Source of the DNA: a virus
Virus record (IMG/VR): IMGVR_UViG_3300045922_000122
Span: 21,622 to 85,621 of that record
Reading direction: 5' to 3' (one strand)
DNA length: 64,000 nt
Shown piece by piece: positions 45,420-54,284 of this stretch (position 1 is its first letter; each line of letters begins with the position of its first letter). Below the pieces are notes generated by a model, which saw nothing but the letters and a program-made list of their open reading frames with translations, did no database searches and was not told the origin of the DNA. A program made the translations under genes and the position numbers.

Positions 45420-47033
45420 TTACAAGTTAAATTTTGTTTTCAATAAATTGTAAATTGCTGTGCGTTCTGCTGTGGTTAATATACCACTAATTACTATATC
45501 TCCTAAAAATAGGGTATTACTCCAAACTAAACCTGCATTATTTCGGGCTAATATATTGTACCCTGTACCGTTCATATTACCTGTATTATCAGCAGCTGCA
45601 AATTGCTGAATAGTTGTTGCTGCTACATTATTACTATACAATAATGTTTCAGGATTCGGTCTTGAAAAATCCCAGTCTCCCATAATTATTTGAACGTTTA
45701 AATTGCTGTTATTATAACTTGATACATTTTGACCTACATTTGCATTGACCCCAAATGAAAATGATGAATTATTAAGGTCGTTTATAGCAGCAGAAAAACC
45801 TTGATTTGAATTAAAGTTATTAGACAATTCTGTTAATACCCCAATAGCACTGTTTGAATTGCTGAATTTTCTAAACACAATAAAAATAGTAAATGCTCCT
45901 TCATTTATATTTAAACTTGGGGCTTGCATACCGTATGATGTTCCATCTCCTTGTATCATCGTCTTATCAACAACAGTAGCCTTTAACCCTGTTGTATTTG
46001 TATTTGTGCTTATTGTCCATGTTTCACCAGTAGCACTTACCCAACTATTTTGATTGTTGGCTCTGTTGTATTCATTCGGATTGAAGTCAACTAATACCGT
46101 GCCGTTAAAATCTTCACTTAACACAACTCTATAAATATATCCGCCTAATAATCTTGTGACTGAATTAACATTCATTAAAGCTCCTATACATAGAACATCT
46201 GGAGTTGCGTGAAGTGTTGGCACGGGAAATTGCGCTACTCCACTTTCATTTGTTGTCCAATTAATTGAATTAATATCGGTATCTACACTGTCATTAGATA
46301 ATCTGAACGTGTAATTACCTGAAACTGTATCAAACGTAAACCCAACCCAACCTGTATATACAGTACCGAATGTGGGTAACAAGTTGCTTGATGTTATTAC
46401 CCGAACAACACCAGCATTAATATCCCGATACACAAATCTTATTGTTCTATCTTGAAAACCTAATGCGTAATTGTCATTATTCCCCGCATTACCTTTACCA
46501 AGAATACATTTAGTAACTCCGATTGTGTTCCTTGACAGATAAGATACATAAGCAACAATGTTTATTTTGTTTGTAAAAGTATTTGCGGCTGAACTTGGTG
46601 TGGTAAAGTGATTAAAGCCAGTGGTAAAATCTGGTATGTAAGCATAATTTTGCCCTGTATGTCTTAATAATAGGGGTTGAGCAGTAGCTGTATTTTGAAC
46701 CACATCACCGACCGCCCCACACAAGTTGTATATCTTTGAACAAGCCCTACCGCCGGCAGTCTGACCAGTTCCGGTAGCATTTTTGTTACCCCAATGGGGT
46801 ATTAACATACTCTTGACACGCGAATGGATATCAGTAGTGCCAAGGATTGTTTTAAGTTGTTTGATTGTTTTATTAATGTCCGCTTTAACGCTATTGCTTA
46901 TAATAGCTCCATCTGCTTCCATTCTGTCAATAAACGCTTGCGCTTGCGGGTCTATCAGCCCTCCAACTTTAAAAGTTCTAAATCTACTTCTTACATTAGA
47001 CCTAGATGTTCTAGCTTTATTTTTTAAAAGCAT
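45420..47033 (-). CDS. LamG/concanavalin-like adhesion protein (537 aa)
   Basis: Probable receptor-binding or decoration protein. Two beta-sandwich-like halves are suggested: residues 130-290 (NIVAYVSYLSRNTIGVT and on) and 365-520 (GAFTIFIVFRKFSNSN, FLGDIVISGILTTAERTAIYNLLKTKF). The ending ERTAIYNLLKTKF is typical of LamG-like phage tail proteins. The first 60 residues form a helical attachment region (QAFIDRMEADGAIISNSV). DNA is richer in GC than the flanks, suggesting an exchanged host-range module. Confidence 0.7.
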   Translation of the reverse strand: MLLKNKARTSRSNVRSRFRTFKVGGLIDPQAQAFIDRMEADGAIISNSVKADINKTIKQLKTILGTTDIHSRVKSMLIPHWGNKNATGTGQTAGGRACSKIYNLCGAVGDVVQNTATAQPLLLRHTGQNYAYIPDFTTGFNHFTTPSSAANTFTNKINIVAYVSYLSRNTIGVTKCILGKGNAGNNDNYALGFQDRTIRFVYRDINAGVVRVITSSNLLPTFGTVYTGWVGFTFDTVSGNYTFRLSNDSVDTDINSINWTTNESGVAQFPVPTLHATPDVLCIGALMNVNSVTRLLGGYIYRVVLSEDFNGTVLVDFNPNEYNRANNQNSWVSATGETWTISTNTNTTGLKATVVDKTMIQGDGTSYGMQAPSLNINEGAFTIFIVFRKFSNSNSAIGVLTELSNNFNSNQGFSAAINDLNNSSFSFGVNANVGQNVSSYNNSNLNVQIIMGDWDFSRPNPETLLYSNNVAATTIQQFAAADNTGNMNGTGYNILARNNAGLVWSNTLFLGDIVISGILTTAERTAIYNLLKTKFNL

Positions 47034-47037
47034 ATTT

Positions 47038-47328
47038 TTATTTTTCTATTAATAAGTGAACAGTAATACTACCATTACCTGTTTTTCTAGCTAATTTTAT
47101 ATCAGATAATTTTTTAACCATTATAACTCTATCTTCTCCATCTAAAATTGGAAAATCGTCTGTATTATTAGGTATTACTAATATATCTTCACCTGACCTA
47201 TTTTTAACTTCTACTAATTTACAGTCTATATCGCCACCATTTATAGTAGGTGTTACAAAAGTAGTATTTGTTAGAGTTTGCTTTAAACAATAAGTTACAT
47301 CAGTAACTAATTTATCTAAAATTTCCAT
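47038..47328 (-). CDS. Small beta-rich virion protein (96 aa)
   Basis: Helical start (LDKLVTDVTYCLKQTL) then a beta-rich body ending SITVHLLIEK. It contains no membrane segment. It sits between two adhesion genes, so it is likely a virion component. A Bacteroidetes-type -7 box lies just upstream at 47335-47342. Family not recognised. Confidence 0.65.
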   Translation of the reverse strand: MEILDKLVTDVTYCLKQTLTNTTFVTPTINGGDIDCKLVEVKNRSGEDILVIPNNTDDFPILDGEDRVIMVKKLSDIKLARKTGNGSITVHLLIEK

Positions 47329-47334
47329 AGTTTA

Positions 47335-47342
47335 CAAATATA
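47335..47342 (-). promoter_or_regulatory. Putative Bacteroidetes -7 box (TATATTTG)
   Basis: Matches TAnnTTTG on the minus strand, seven bases upstream of the ATG at 47328. No clear TTG sits 19-21 bases further upstream, so the promoter is incomplete. If used, the mRNA would be almost leaderless. Confidence 0.35.
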
Positions 47343-47373
47343 ATAAATTTTATTTAATTTTTTATAAAAATTT

Positions 47374-48402
47374 TTAAACATATACAATTAAAACTGCAAT
47401 ATCTGCATCTACTGTTATGTCTGATGCTCCTGTATTATGAACAATTAAATCAATAGTATTATTACCTACATTTGTCATAGTACCAGTACAATAATGTAGA
47501 GAATAATAAGAATCGCCAGTATCATATTTTATATTAGCAGAATAAAGAGGACCGCTATTATTATTAACTGCAACCTTGTAATTAATAATTGTATCACCTT
47601 GAGGGTCAATTTTAATTCCACCTGTAATGTATAGTTTAAAATTAGTATTTTTAGGTTGGTTTATAGTTAAAGTAGCACAAGTTACTGTATCTCCTGCTCC
47701 TACATTAACATTATCATCAAAAACAGAATTACAATTAGAAACAGCATAAACACTTCCTGCTGTTATTTGAGAATTATCTGATAATGTTAAAATTAAAATT
47801 CCGTCAGTATCTATAATAGCAGAAACTACAGAAATTCCATTTGTTCCATTTTGACCAGCTGGACCTTGAGGACCTTGTGGTCCAGTTTGACCTACAGGAC
47901 CTTGTGGACCTTGAGGACCAACAGGACCAGCTGGACCAGTAGGACCTATCTGTCCTTGAGGTCCTTGAGGTCCAGTTAAACCAGTAGGACCCATTGGACC
48001 AGGAGGACCAGCTGGGCCATCATCTCCTTTATTAACTGTAATTACAGAACCATCTGAGAAAGTAATTAAAGTATTACCTAAGTTATCATTAGTAGAACTT
48101 ACTATTGTTATAGATTGTCCATTTTGACCAGGAGGACCAGGAGGTCCTTGTATTCCTACTCCAGCTGGACCTTGAGGACCTTGTGGTCCAGGATTACCTT
48201 TTTGAACAATTATTTTAGTATTATCAGATAAAATAAAATAAGAATCTCCATTAGGTTCATAACCAGTTTCTATTACTTTAAGTTCTGGACAATCACAACC
48301 ATTGTCTTTTTCTTTATTAATAGAAGGAAATATATCAAATCCAACTGACTTTGTTTGAGGTGTACTATTTTTATTAGTTTTACCAAATATGTTAAATTTC
48401 AT
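47374..48402 (-). CDS. Collagen-like fibre protein (342 aa)
   Basis: Two Gly-X-Y blocks, residues 69-95 (starting GNPGPQGPQGPAG) and 126-189, rich in GPQ and GPA, predict a trimeric collagen-like shaft. Three short beta modules flank and split them (YFILSDNTKIIVQKG, TLITFSDGSVITVNKG, LILTLSDNSQITAGS), clearly related to each other. The C-terminal 130 residues form a beta-rich head (SNCNSVFDDNVNVGAGDTV onward). Likely a fibre on the capsid or tail, binding host glycans. A Cys-rich spot (GCDCPE) is near residue 35. Confidence 0.8.
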   Translation of the reverse strand: MKFNIFGKTNKNSTPQTKSVGFDIFPSINKEKDNGCDCPELKVIETGYEPNGDSYFILSDNTKIIVQKGNPGPQGPQGPAGVGIQGPPGPPGQNGQSITIVSSTNDNLGNTLITFSDGSVITVNKGDDGPAGPPGPMGPTGLTGPQGPQGQIGPTGPAGPVGPQGPQGPVGQTGPQGPQGPAGQNGTNGISVVSAIIDTDGILILTLSDNSQITAGSVYAVSNCNSVFDDNVNVGAGDTVTCATLTINQPKNTNFKLYITGGIKIDPQGDTIINYKVAVNNNSGPLYSANIKYDTGDSYYSLHYCTGTMTNVGNNTIDLIVHNTGASDITVDADIAVLIVYV

Positions 48403-48405
48403 TTT

Positions 48406-48693
48406 TTATGTAATTAAAAACTTTATACGTTCTATCATTATATTAAAGTCAGCTAAAGAAATTTTATTTTTGTTTTCTATAGGAGTACCATCACTATGCT
48501 GTTTCCAATGCGTTAATACCCATTGATACATAACTAATTCTTTATAAATTTTAGCTTTATCTGGACATAACTTAACTTTATATCTAAATTCATTAAAATA
48601 TTCTTTTCCTAATTTAGAAAAATATACAGTTAAGTTAGATTTTATAATATCTAAATCTTTAGTTGATATTTTATTATTAACATTTACAACCAT
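48406..48693 (-). CDS. Small virion-cluster protein (95 aa)
   Basis: Helical and basic protein with aromatic residues in the middle (KELVMYQWVLTHWKQH). It overlaps the preceding 273-aa gene by 17 bases, so translation is coupled. No motif recognised; position suggests a minor structural or assembly factor. Confidence 0.65.
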   Translation of the reverse strand: MVVNVNNKISTKDLDIIKSNLTVYFSKLGKEYFNEFRYKVKLCPDKAKIYKELVMYQWVLTHWKQHSDGTPIENKNKISLADFNIMIERIKFLIT

Positions 48694-49498
48694 CTGAATT
48701 ACAAATCTTTAGCAAAGTTTTTATATTAGAATTAGCATCAGTATAAAGTTCACTTTCAAATTGTGCATATACAGAAAAAAGTCCTAAAAATAAAGAATTT
48801 AAAGTACTAACATCATCAGTTTTACATCTAGGACAACAATCTTCTTCTTTGATACTTGTTTTAGCTATTTTAGGTTGAAAGCATTTTAAAAATTCATAAT
48901 CAGATAAAGCATATAAATCTATTTCATAACCTGCATAAACTTTAACATTAGTTTGGTTTAAGATAAAAGTATTAGGAAGATTTTCAGATAATGTAACATT
49001 GTTAGTAGTAAAACTATTTACTGTTGTTATTTTAGAATTAGAACCTTGTACTACTTTAGTAATAGAAGTATCTGCAAAACCATTTCTTATACTTGTAAAA
49101 TTATTACCTGAAAATGTAGCATTTATTACATTAAGAGAAGTTAATGTACAGTTATTAGAATTGCTAGTTTCTATTAAAAACCAAACATAAGCTTTTAATT
49201 TATATATTCCTACATTAAACCCATTACTATAAAGAAAATTTCCTGAAAGTAAAGTTTTACCATTTACATAAAAATTATTCAAATCAGCAGAAAGAATAGT
49301 TAAACTAGAGTTTTGATAATCTGGATTTACTAATTTTAAATCTATATGGTCAACAGCAGATAGTAATCTATTAGTATTAGTATTACCATTACTGTACTTA
49401 GTAGAATTTGCTAAGTTATCTACTCCTGTAGTATCTTTATATGTTAAAATTTGATTAGTTTCATCAAACTCTAAAGTACCTTTTAATTCTATCGCCAT
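48677..49498 (-). CDS. Beta-rich virion protein (273 aa)
   Basis: Asn/Ser/Thr-rich, with repeating beta-strand patterns (FYVNGKTLLSGNFLYSNGFN) over residues 10-190, then a C-terminal helix and a CCPRCK-type Cys motif near 218-223 that could bind zinc. Starts MAIELKGTLEFDETNQILTY. No family recognised. Location between capsid genes and the fibre gene suggests a capsid or tail component. Confidence 0.65.
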   Translation of the reverse strand: MAIELKGTLEFDETNQILTYKDTTGVDNLANSTKYSNGNTNTNRLLSAVDHIDLKLVNPDYQNSSLTILSADLNNFYVNGKTLLSGNFLYSNGFNVGIYKLKAYVWFLIETSNSNNCTLTSLNVINATFSGNNFTSIRNGFADTSITKVVQGSNSKITTVNSFTTNNVTLSENLPNTFILNQTNVKVYAGYEIDLYALSDYEFLKCFQPKIAKTSIKEEDCCPRCKTDDVSTLNSLFLGLFSVYAQFESELYTDANSNIKTLLKICNSDGCKC

Positions 49499-49502
49499 TT
49501 TA

Positions 49503-50246
49503 TTAAGTTTGTTGTGCTATTAGTTGTATTTTATTGGGATTTTGTTCTGCCAATACAGAAGCGTAAATCAGCGTTGTTTTTATAATCTGAAAAACTACTT
49601 CTTCTGGAAACTCTATTTGAGCAGAAGCATTTATATTAGTATCGTTAGAACTATATTCGTATTTAATAGGTTGTTTAATATAATCTATAAAAAGTTGTTT
49701 TACATTAAAAAGTTTTTTACCTTTATATGAAGCAAATACAGTTATAGTATCTCCGTATATACTTGAAATAGGACTTTCTGAAACTGTTTTGTATATTGGA
49801 TTTTCTAGTTGATTATAAAGCTCATCTTGTTCTACTAATCTATTAGGAATTGTTTGTTCTTCTCCATTTTTACATCCTATAAGCAAAACAATGCTTCTAG
49901 AATTAAGAAGGTGTCTATAAGAAGGTTGTAAAAAATTAGGATTATTTGTTGGTTTAGGTAAGCTACCTGTAAAAAGAGTATAACCATTAATAGTACTTTC
50001 TGTTAATGGTGTTATTTGATGATTTACTACAGTAATAGCTCTAAGATTATCTAGAGAAGTTTGTATATCAGAATATCTTTCGTTTTCTCTTAAATCTTCT
50101 CTATCTGGAAAAACAAGTCTAATAAATTTATTAGTGCCACTATACCATAACCAATCTAATTCCCAAGTTTCCCAATCCCTTCCAACAAAGGCTGCAATAT
50201 TTTGCAGCCCTTGTTGTAAATGGATATAAGCTTCTTGTAAAGTCAT
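49503..50246 (-). CDS. Virion protein of unknown function (247 aa)
   Basis: N-terminus is helical and aromatic (YIHLQQGLQNIAAFVG, then RDWETWELDWLWYSG); the rest is mixed alpha/beta. Similar-sized genes follow the auxiliary capsid gene in crAss-like phages, but I recognise no motif. It begins one base before the stop of its upstream neighbour region, in a tight operon. Confidence 0.65.
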   Translation of the reverse strand: MTLQEAYIHLQQGLQNIAAFVGRDWETWELDWLWYSGTNKFIRLVFPDREDLRENERYSDIQTSLDNLRAITVVNHQITPLTESTINGYTLFTGSLPKPTNNPNFLQPSYRHLLNSRSIVLLIGCKNGEEQTIPNRLVEQDELYNQLENPIYKTVSESPISSIYGDTITVFASYKGKKLFNVKQLFIDYIKQPIKYEYSSNDTNINASAQIEFPEEVVFQIIKTTLIYASVLAEQNPNKIQLIAQQT

Positions 50247-50247
50247 A

Positions 50248-51609
50248 CTAGAAATTATACAAAGCTTGAGTTACAGGAGCTAGTTCTTTAATAATCGCTT
50301 CAAAAGCAGTAATTACGTTAGTTTGAGTTGTAGGTATAAAAATAGTAATTGAACTATTTTCAGACCTATTATGAGGCGCACCAGTTACTTGTGTAGACAT
50401 TGTAAACTGGATATTGTAACTGGTATAATTAAGGGAAGTATCAGCATATTTAGGTAATTGCTTCATACGTTTATCAACAGTATCAAACTGACCTCTATAT
50501 GCAATTAACCCATTTTCAATAGCAGCTACAGCATCTCCAGTACCTAAACCTTTAGAAGGAGCTTGTACTTGAGTATTAGTAGTATCGCCTACATAATATG
50601 CAGTTACAGGTGTGTTTTGTAACAATCCTTGAACAGCATAATTATAAACTCTATCTGTAAAATCAGAAATTAATTTAATACCCCAAGAAGTTGTTGCAGT
50701 CAACAAAGCAATATGACCTGCTTGAACGTTAGCTTGGCTAATAGTACCAGAAGAACCTTGATATTCTCTGTCTAAAGTTAAGGTAGTACCGCTAATAGAT
50801 ACAATTCTATATACAGTACCGTTAATAGCACTTGCAGGAGCATTAGCTAAGTTACCTTCTGGAGTATTAGCTATAGATATATATTGATTAACAGCAGCAG
50901 TCCAACCACCACCAGCAGGTAAAGCAGTAGCAAAGCTTAATACTTTAGAACCATTGGTTAAAGTTAATGTACCTGTATTAGTAGTGGTAGCTCCAAAAGT
51001 ACCATTACCTACTACAAAAGCAGTATGAGTTTTATCTAAAGCCTTGTTAACTTCATTAACAACACGGCTTAATACAGTATACTCATTTGCAGAAGCCTCA
51101 ATATTACCAACTCCATAATCTTCTTGATTGCGAATTTGGTCAGCTGCACTAGCTTCTTGCTGTACTGCTAATAAAGTAGCTTCACTACCTTGAGTTATAG
51201 TAGGCATATTAGTACCGTTTGTTACGCCATTAAACCCGATAAAGCTAACTTGTTTTACAGGTGCAACATAAGCTTGTTTAGTAACTCTAGTAATACCTCT
51301 ACGATTAATAGCATAAACTTGGACAGGAGTAGTTTTTCCCCCTTGAGAAATTGTAATAGTAGAATTTCCTCTAGCTGCAAAATCAGCAGCAGCTACAAGT
51401 GAGGCACTATTAGTTCCGTTTGTAATTAAGGTATCTTTACCTACTACAGCAGAGTTAATATTACCTCCTCCTGCATCTACAAAACCATAGATTGCTAAAC
51501 TTCCACTAGCTAACAGAGTAATATCAGTAGCTGTGTTTGGTGTTGATAATTGACCTTTGGCTGCGCCATATTCTGTAACGCCACCGCCTAAAATTAGTAC
51601 TTTTTTCAT
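50248..51609 (-). CDS. Putative auxiliary capsid or head protein (453 aa)
   Basis: Starts MKKVLILGGGVTEYGAAKG, then strands rich in Gly/Ala/Thr throughout, with no signal peptide. Codon use is less AT-biased than its neighbours and close to that of the major capsid gene, as expected for an abundant protein. It comes two genes after the capsid gene. A Shine-Dalgarno-like AAGGAAAAAAAG precedes the ATG. Function is inferred from position and composition. Confidence 0.6.
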   Translation of the reverse strand: MKKVLILGGGVTEYGAAKGQLSTPNTATDITLLASGSLAIYGFVDAGGGNINSAVVGKDTLITNGTNSASLVAAADFAARGNSTITISQGGKTTPVQVYAINRRGITRVTKQAYVAPVKQVSFIGFNGVTNGTNMPTITQGSEATLLAVQQEASAADQIRNQEDYGVGNIEASANEYTVLSRVVNEVNKALDKTHTAFVVGNGTFGATTTNTGTLTLTNGSKVLSFATALPAGGGWTAAVNQYISIANTPEGNLANAPASAINGTVYRIVSISGTTLTLDREYQGSSGTISQANVQAGHIALLTATTSWGIKLISDFTDRVYNYAVQGLLQNTPVTAYYVGDTTNTQVQAPSKGLGTGDAVAAIENGLIAYRGQFDTVDKRMKQLPKYADTSLNYTSYNIQFTMSTQVTGAPHNRSENSSITIFIPTTQTNVITAFEAIIKELAPVTQALYNF

Positions 51610-51649
51610 CTTTTTTTCCTTTTAAATTGTTTTACTTTATACTTATATT

Positions 51650-52603
51650 TTAATAAGTAATCTCTTTAAGTTGTGCTTTCATCTTTACTACAAACATACT
51701 TTTAGTAGGGTCTGACAAAAACACTATACATTCTTTTTCTGTAGAACCTACTAAGGTATCACCAAAGAAGTAAGATTCTCCTTCTTTAATTACAATACCT
51801 GTTTGTATTAATCTATACAATAAGGCTCTATTTTCTAAGTTTTTATCTTCTAAAGCATTTAGAAAAGCACCAGGATTAGCTTCTGCTTTTTCTGTTAATG
51901 CTATACATTTATCTATATATTTAACAGAATAGAATAGTTCATTAGGTTCTTTTAATACTTCTAATAACCAATCTATTTTTTCACAAGATTGTTCAGAAGA
52001 AGATTTAAATAAATCTGCAAGAGCAGAAGTAGCTCTAGTTTTAAGTTTAAAGTTTTCTTCTTTAGTTTTTTCAGCAATAGATAAATCTTCTAAAACAAAA
52101 TCATATAAATCTTTATTTTGTTTTTCTAATTCTGTAAAAGCTACTCTGCTATTTTGTTTAGCAAACATAACTTTTATATAATCTTCTAAATTTACAGGAA
52201 CTTTTATTTCTACTTCTGTACCATCTAATTTTACTTTTTCTATGGTATAAGAAGCATCTAATTGTAATTCTCTATCTACAAAAATAGTAAAATCTGCCCA
52301 ATATTGTGTCATTGCTTCATCATAACCAAAATCTTTAGGAGTTTTGTTTATTAATCTAGAAGCAAAATATCTTTCCTGATTAGTATCAAGTCCTCTAATA
52401 ATAGCTCTAGATACTTGACCGTTATAAGTAAGAAACTGGCTTCCTATTTTACCTTCATTTTTTCTTTCTTTTTTAGGCAAAGGATGATAGCTATTATCTT
52501 TATTAATTAATTTAAGAACATACTTTTGTTTAATTACTTTAGGAGTTCTTTCAGTAGTCTCTATTGCTACTTTTTCTGATTTTTTAATTTCTGCTGTTTC
52601 CAT
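51650..52603 (-). CDS. Virion protein following the capsid gene (317 aa)
   Basis: Basic N-terminus (KVIKQKYVLKLINKDNS), then helical middle with acidic clusters. Nothing matches an enzyme. The gene directly after the capsid gene is a conserved place for a virion protein in crAss-like phages. It is preceded by the capsid terminator and the tRNA-like element, so it must be expressed from readthrough or its own promoter, which I cannot see clearly. Confidence 0.65.
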   Translation of the reverse strand: METAEIKKSEKVAIETTERTPKVIKQKYVLKLINKDNSYHPLPKKERKNEGKIGSQFLTYNGQVSRAIIRGLDTNQERYFASRLINKTPKDFGYDEAMTQYWADFTIFVDRELQLDASYTIEKVKLDGTEVEIKVPVNLEDYIKVMFAKQNSRVAFTELEKQNKDLYDFVLEDLSIAEKTKEENFKLKTRATSALADLFKSSSEQSCEKIDWLLEVLKEPNELFYSVKYIDKCIALTEKAEANPGAFLNALEDKNLENRALLYRLIQTGIVIKEGESYFFGDTLVGSTEKECIVFLSDPTKSMFVVKMKAQLKEITY

Positions 52604-52632
52604 ATTATTTTAAGTTAAATGTTTAGATTTAG

Positions 52633-52710
52633 TGGTAGCATAAGGAATTGAACCTATTATCTTTAGATTAAATTCATAATCTAATGTTTTTCCGTTAAAC
52701 TATTACTACC
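52633..52710 (-). tRNA. tRNA-like element with abnormal anticodon arm
   Basis: Folds as a tRNA on the minus strand: acceptor stem GGTAGTA/TGCTACC with discriminator A (no encoded CCA), D arm with GTTT/AAAC and the conserved GG in the loop, and the canonical T loop GGTTCAATTCC. The anticodon arm is odd: TTAGA/TCTAA encloses 12 bases (TTATGAATTTAA) instead of 7, or the stem is 8 bp with a 6-base loop. The T stem has only three good pairs. It may be a degenerate tRNA, a tRNA-like processing signal or a tRNA with an unusual arm. Its 5' end is directly after the T tract of the capsid terminator. Confidence 0.5.
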
Positions 52711-52741
52711 AAAAAAAGAGGAGAGAGATAACTCTCTCCTC
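52711..52741 (-). terminator. Strong intrinsic terminator after the capsid gene
   Basis: Perfect 10-bp inverted repeat GAGGAGAGAG (718-727) and CTCTCTCCTC (732-741) with a 4-base loop, followed on the minus strand by seven T residues (711-717). It begins 7 bases after the capsid stop codon. It would limit readthrough and so give more capsid transcript than downstream transcript. Confidence 0.9.
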
Positions 52742-52747
52742 TAATAA

Positions 52748-54262
52748 TTAAGCAAGCCCGCATAGGAGTTTAAAGCAAGAACTAGGTCTCATGATTTGAA
52801 TACCACCAGTACGAACATTTTCAATACTAGTTTCATCTCTATCAGTAGCTCTGTAGACAGATTCTGGATAACCTAAAGGAGTATGAACGCCAGCTACAAC
52901 AAAGTTAATATTTTCACGACCTTCTTCAACTATATATTGTAAATTAGACTTGCCTTGATATACAGTTTGGTCAATGAAATAAAAATGGTGAGATGTTATA
53001 GGAAGACCTGTAATAGGATGTTTAGGAGAAGCTTGAGCTATAAGACCTCTATCAAACATAGGGTGATAATGTACAGTAAGCATTTGTCCGTCAACATGAC
53101 GAAAACTTGTAAAAAAAGAACCGTAAGTCATGTTGTAACTATTAGAACCTTGTGTAAATTGCTTACTGTCTATAAATTGAGTAAATCCTTTTAATTCATT
53201 TTTAATCATTTTATCAAAATCAGCCATACCACCTTTACCAGTGTAAATATGAATATCGGCTAATTCGTCAGTAATATTAAAAGTAATATCACGAACTAAA
53301 TTAAAGAATTTGTTATATGACAAAAATGAATATGTATCAGCATTACTTGTAGGAATTTGCTGGTCAATACCAGCACCAGAAGTAATAGGAATTTGAGTTT
53401 CAGCATCAACTGTATAAAAATCTCCTGTAGTAGATTTACCATATTGTGAAAACCAGATGTCATTTTCCCTTTGTTCGTTAAAGTTTAACATTGCCATATA
53501 AAGCTCATAATCCATATAAGATTTAAAAACTTTACCGTCAATAGGAATTTCAAACATCATTGTTTTTTTCTGTAGATTACCAGAGTACTTATAAGAACTT
53601 CTCATCAGAGAAATCATATTAGTAGCCATGCTAGGTAATTGACTTCTGCTTTCTACACCTTTAGATTTTTCAAAAGGAACTTTAGCAACACCACCTGCCC
53701 AAACAGCACCTTGTTGAACGCAACTTAAAGGTAATGAAAGTGTACTAGTAGAAGCAAATATTTTTAAAGTATATTCCCAACCATCACTAACACTAACAGG
53801 GTCTCCTACAACTATACATTGTAGTTTAGCTGATTCTGAATGAGGAGGATACAATAATTGTTGTCTGTAAAACCAACGGTCTGCAAACACAACTTTAAAG
53901 AGAGAACCTCCTGAACCAACTTTACCATTACTATAGCTACCAACTAACCTAACTACAATAGAAGTCTTTTTTGGAGCACCCATAACTGGATACTTGTACT
54001 CCATGTTAGCGTTGTCTAGTTTAACTCTACTAATAGTAGCAACACCTTTTCTAGCAGCATCTAGATTACCTTCTGTGTAAGCTAATACTGGGAAATTCTT
54101 TTTACCGTAATCCTTGTCGTTATACAACAAGTGAGTTACAACTGGAGATAGTAAAGCAGCTTCACTTTGTAAAGCTCTTGATAGTTCAGTTATTGAACTA
54201 TAGTCTTTATCACGATAAAAATCTTGATAAAGTCTTAATTCTGGATTTAATTTACCTGCCAT
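52748..54262 (-). CDS. Major capsid protein (504 aa)
   Basis: The most likely major capsid protein, of the HK97 fold expected in crAss-like phages. Length is right for this group; the sequence shows the typical mix of helix (DFYRDKDYSSITELSRALQS), extended loops, and beta-rich C-terminus (FVVAGVHTPLGYPESVYRAT). It has the highest GC among the structural genes, as for a highly expressed protein. It lies after portal and the putative scaffold and has its own strong terminator. No fold can be proven from sequence by eye. Confidence 0.8.
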   Translation of the reverse strand: MAGKLNPELRLYQDFYRDKDYSSITELSRALQSEAALLSPVVTHLLYNDKDYGKKNFPVLAYTEGNLDAARKGVATISRVKLDNANMEYKYPVMGAPKKTSIVVRLVGSYSNGKVGSGGSLFKVVFADRWFYRQQLLYPPHSESAKLQCIVVGDPVSVSDGWEYTLKIFASTSTLSLPLSCVQQGAVWAGGVAKVPFEKSKGVESRSQLPSMATNMISLMRSSYKYSGNLQKKTMMFEIPIDGKVFKSYMDYELYMAMLNFNEQRENDIWFSQYGKSTTGDFYTVDAETQIPITSGAGIDQQIPTSNADTYSFLSYNKFFNLVRDITFNITDELADIHIYTGKGGMADFDKMIKNELKGFTQFIDSKQFTQGSNSYNMTYGSFFTSFRHVDGQMLTVHYHPMFDRGLIAQASPKHPITGLPITSHHFYFIDQTVYQGKSNLQYIVEEGRENINFVVAGVHTPLGYPESVYRATDRDETSIENVRTGGIQIMRPSSCFKLLCGLA

Positions 54263-54284
54263 TTTGATTATTATTTATATTTTT

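Noticed and set aside
46783-47052. Plus-strand frame with hydrophobic ending over the LamG-like gene
   Set aside because: Shadow of the minus-strand gene; hydrophobicity reflects complement of charged codons.
47815-48200. Tandem repeat or CRISPR-like array suggested by recurring GGACC(T/A) units
   Set aside because: They are codons of Gly-X-Y collagen repeats in frame, without constant spacers.
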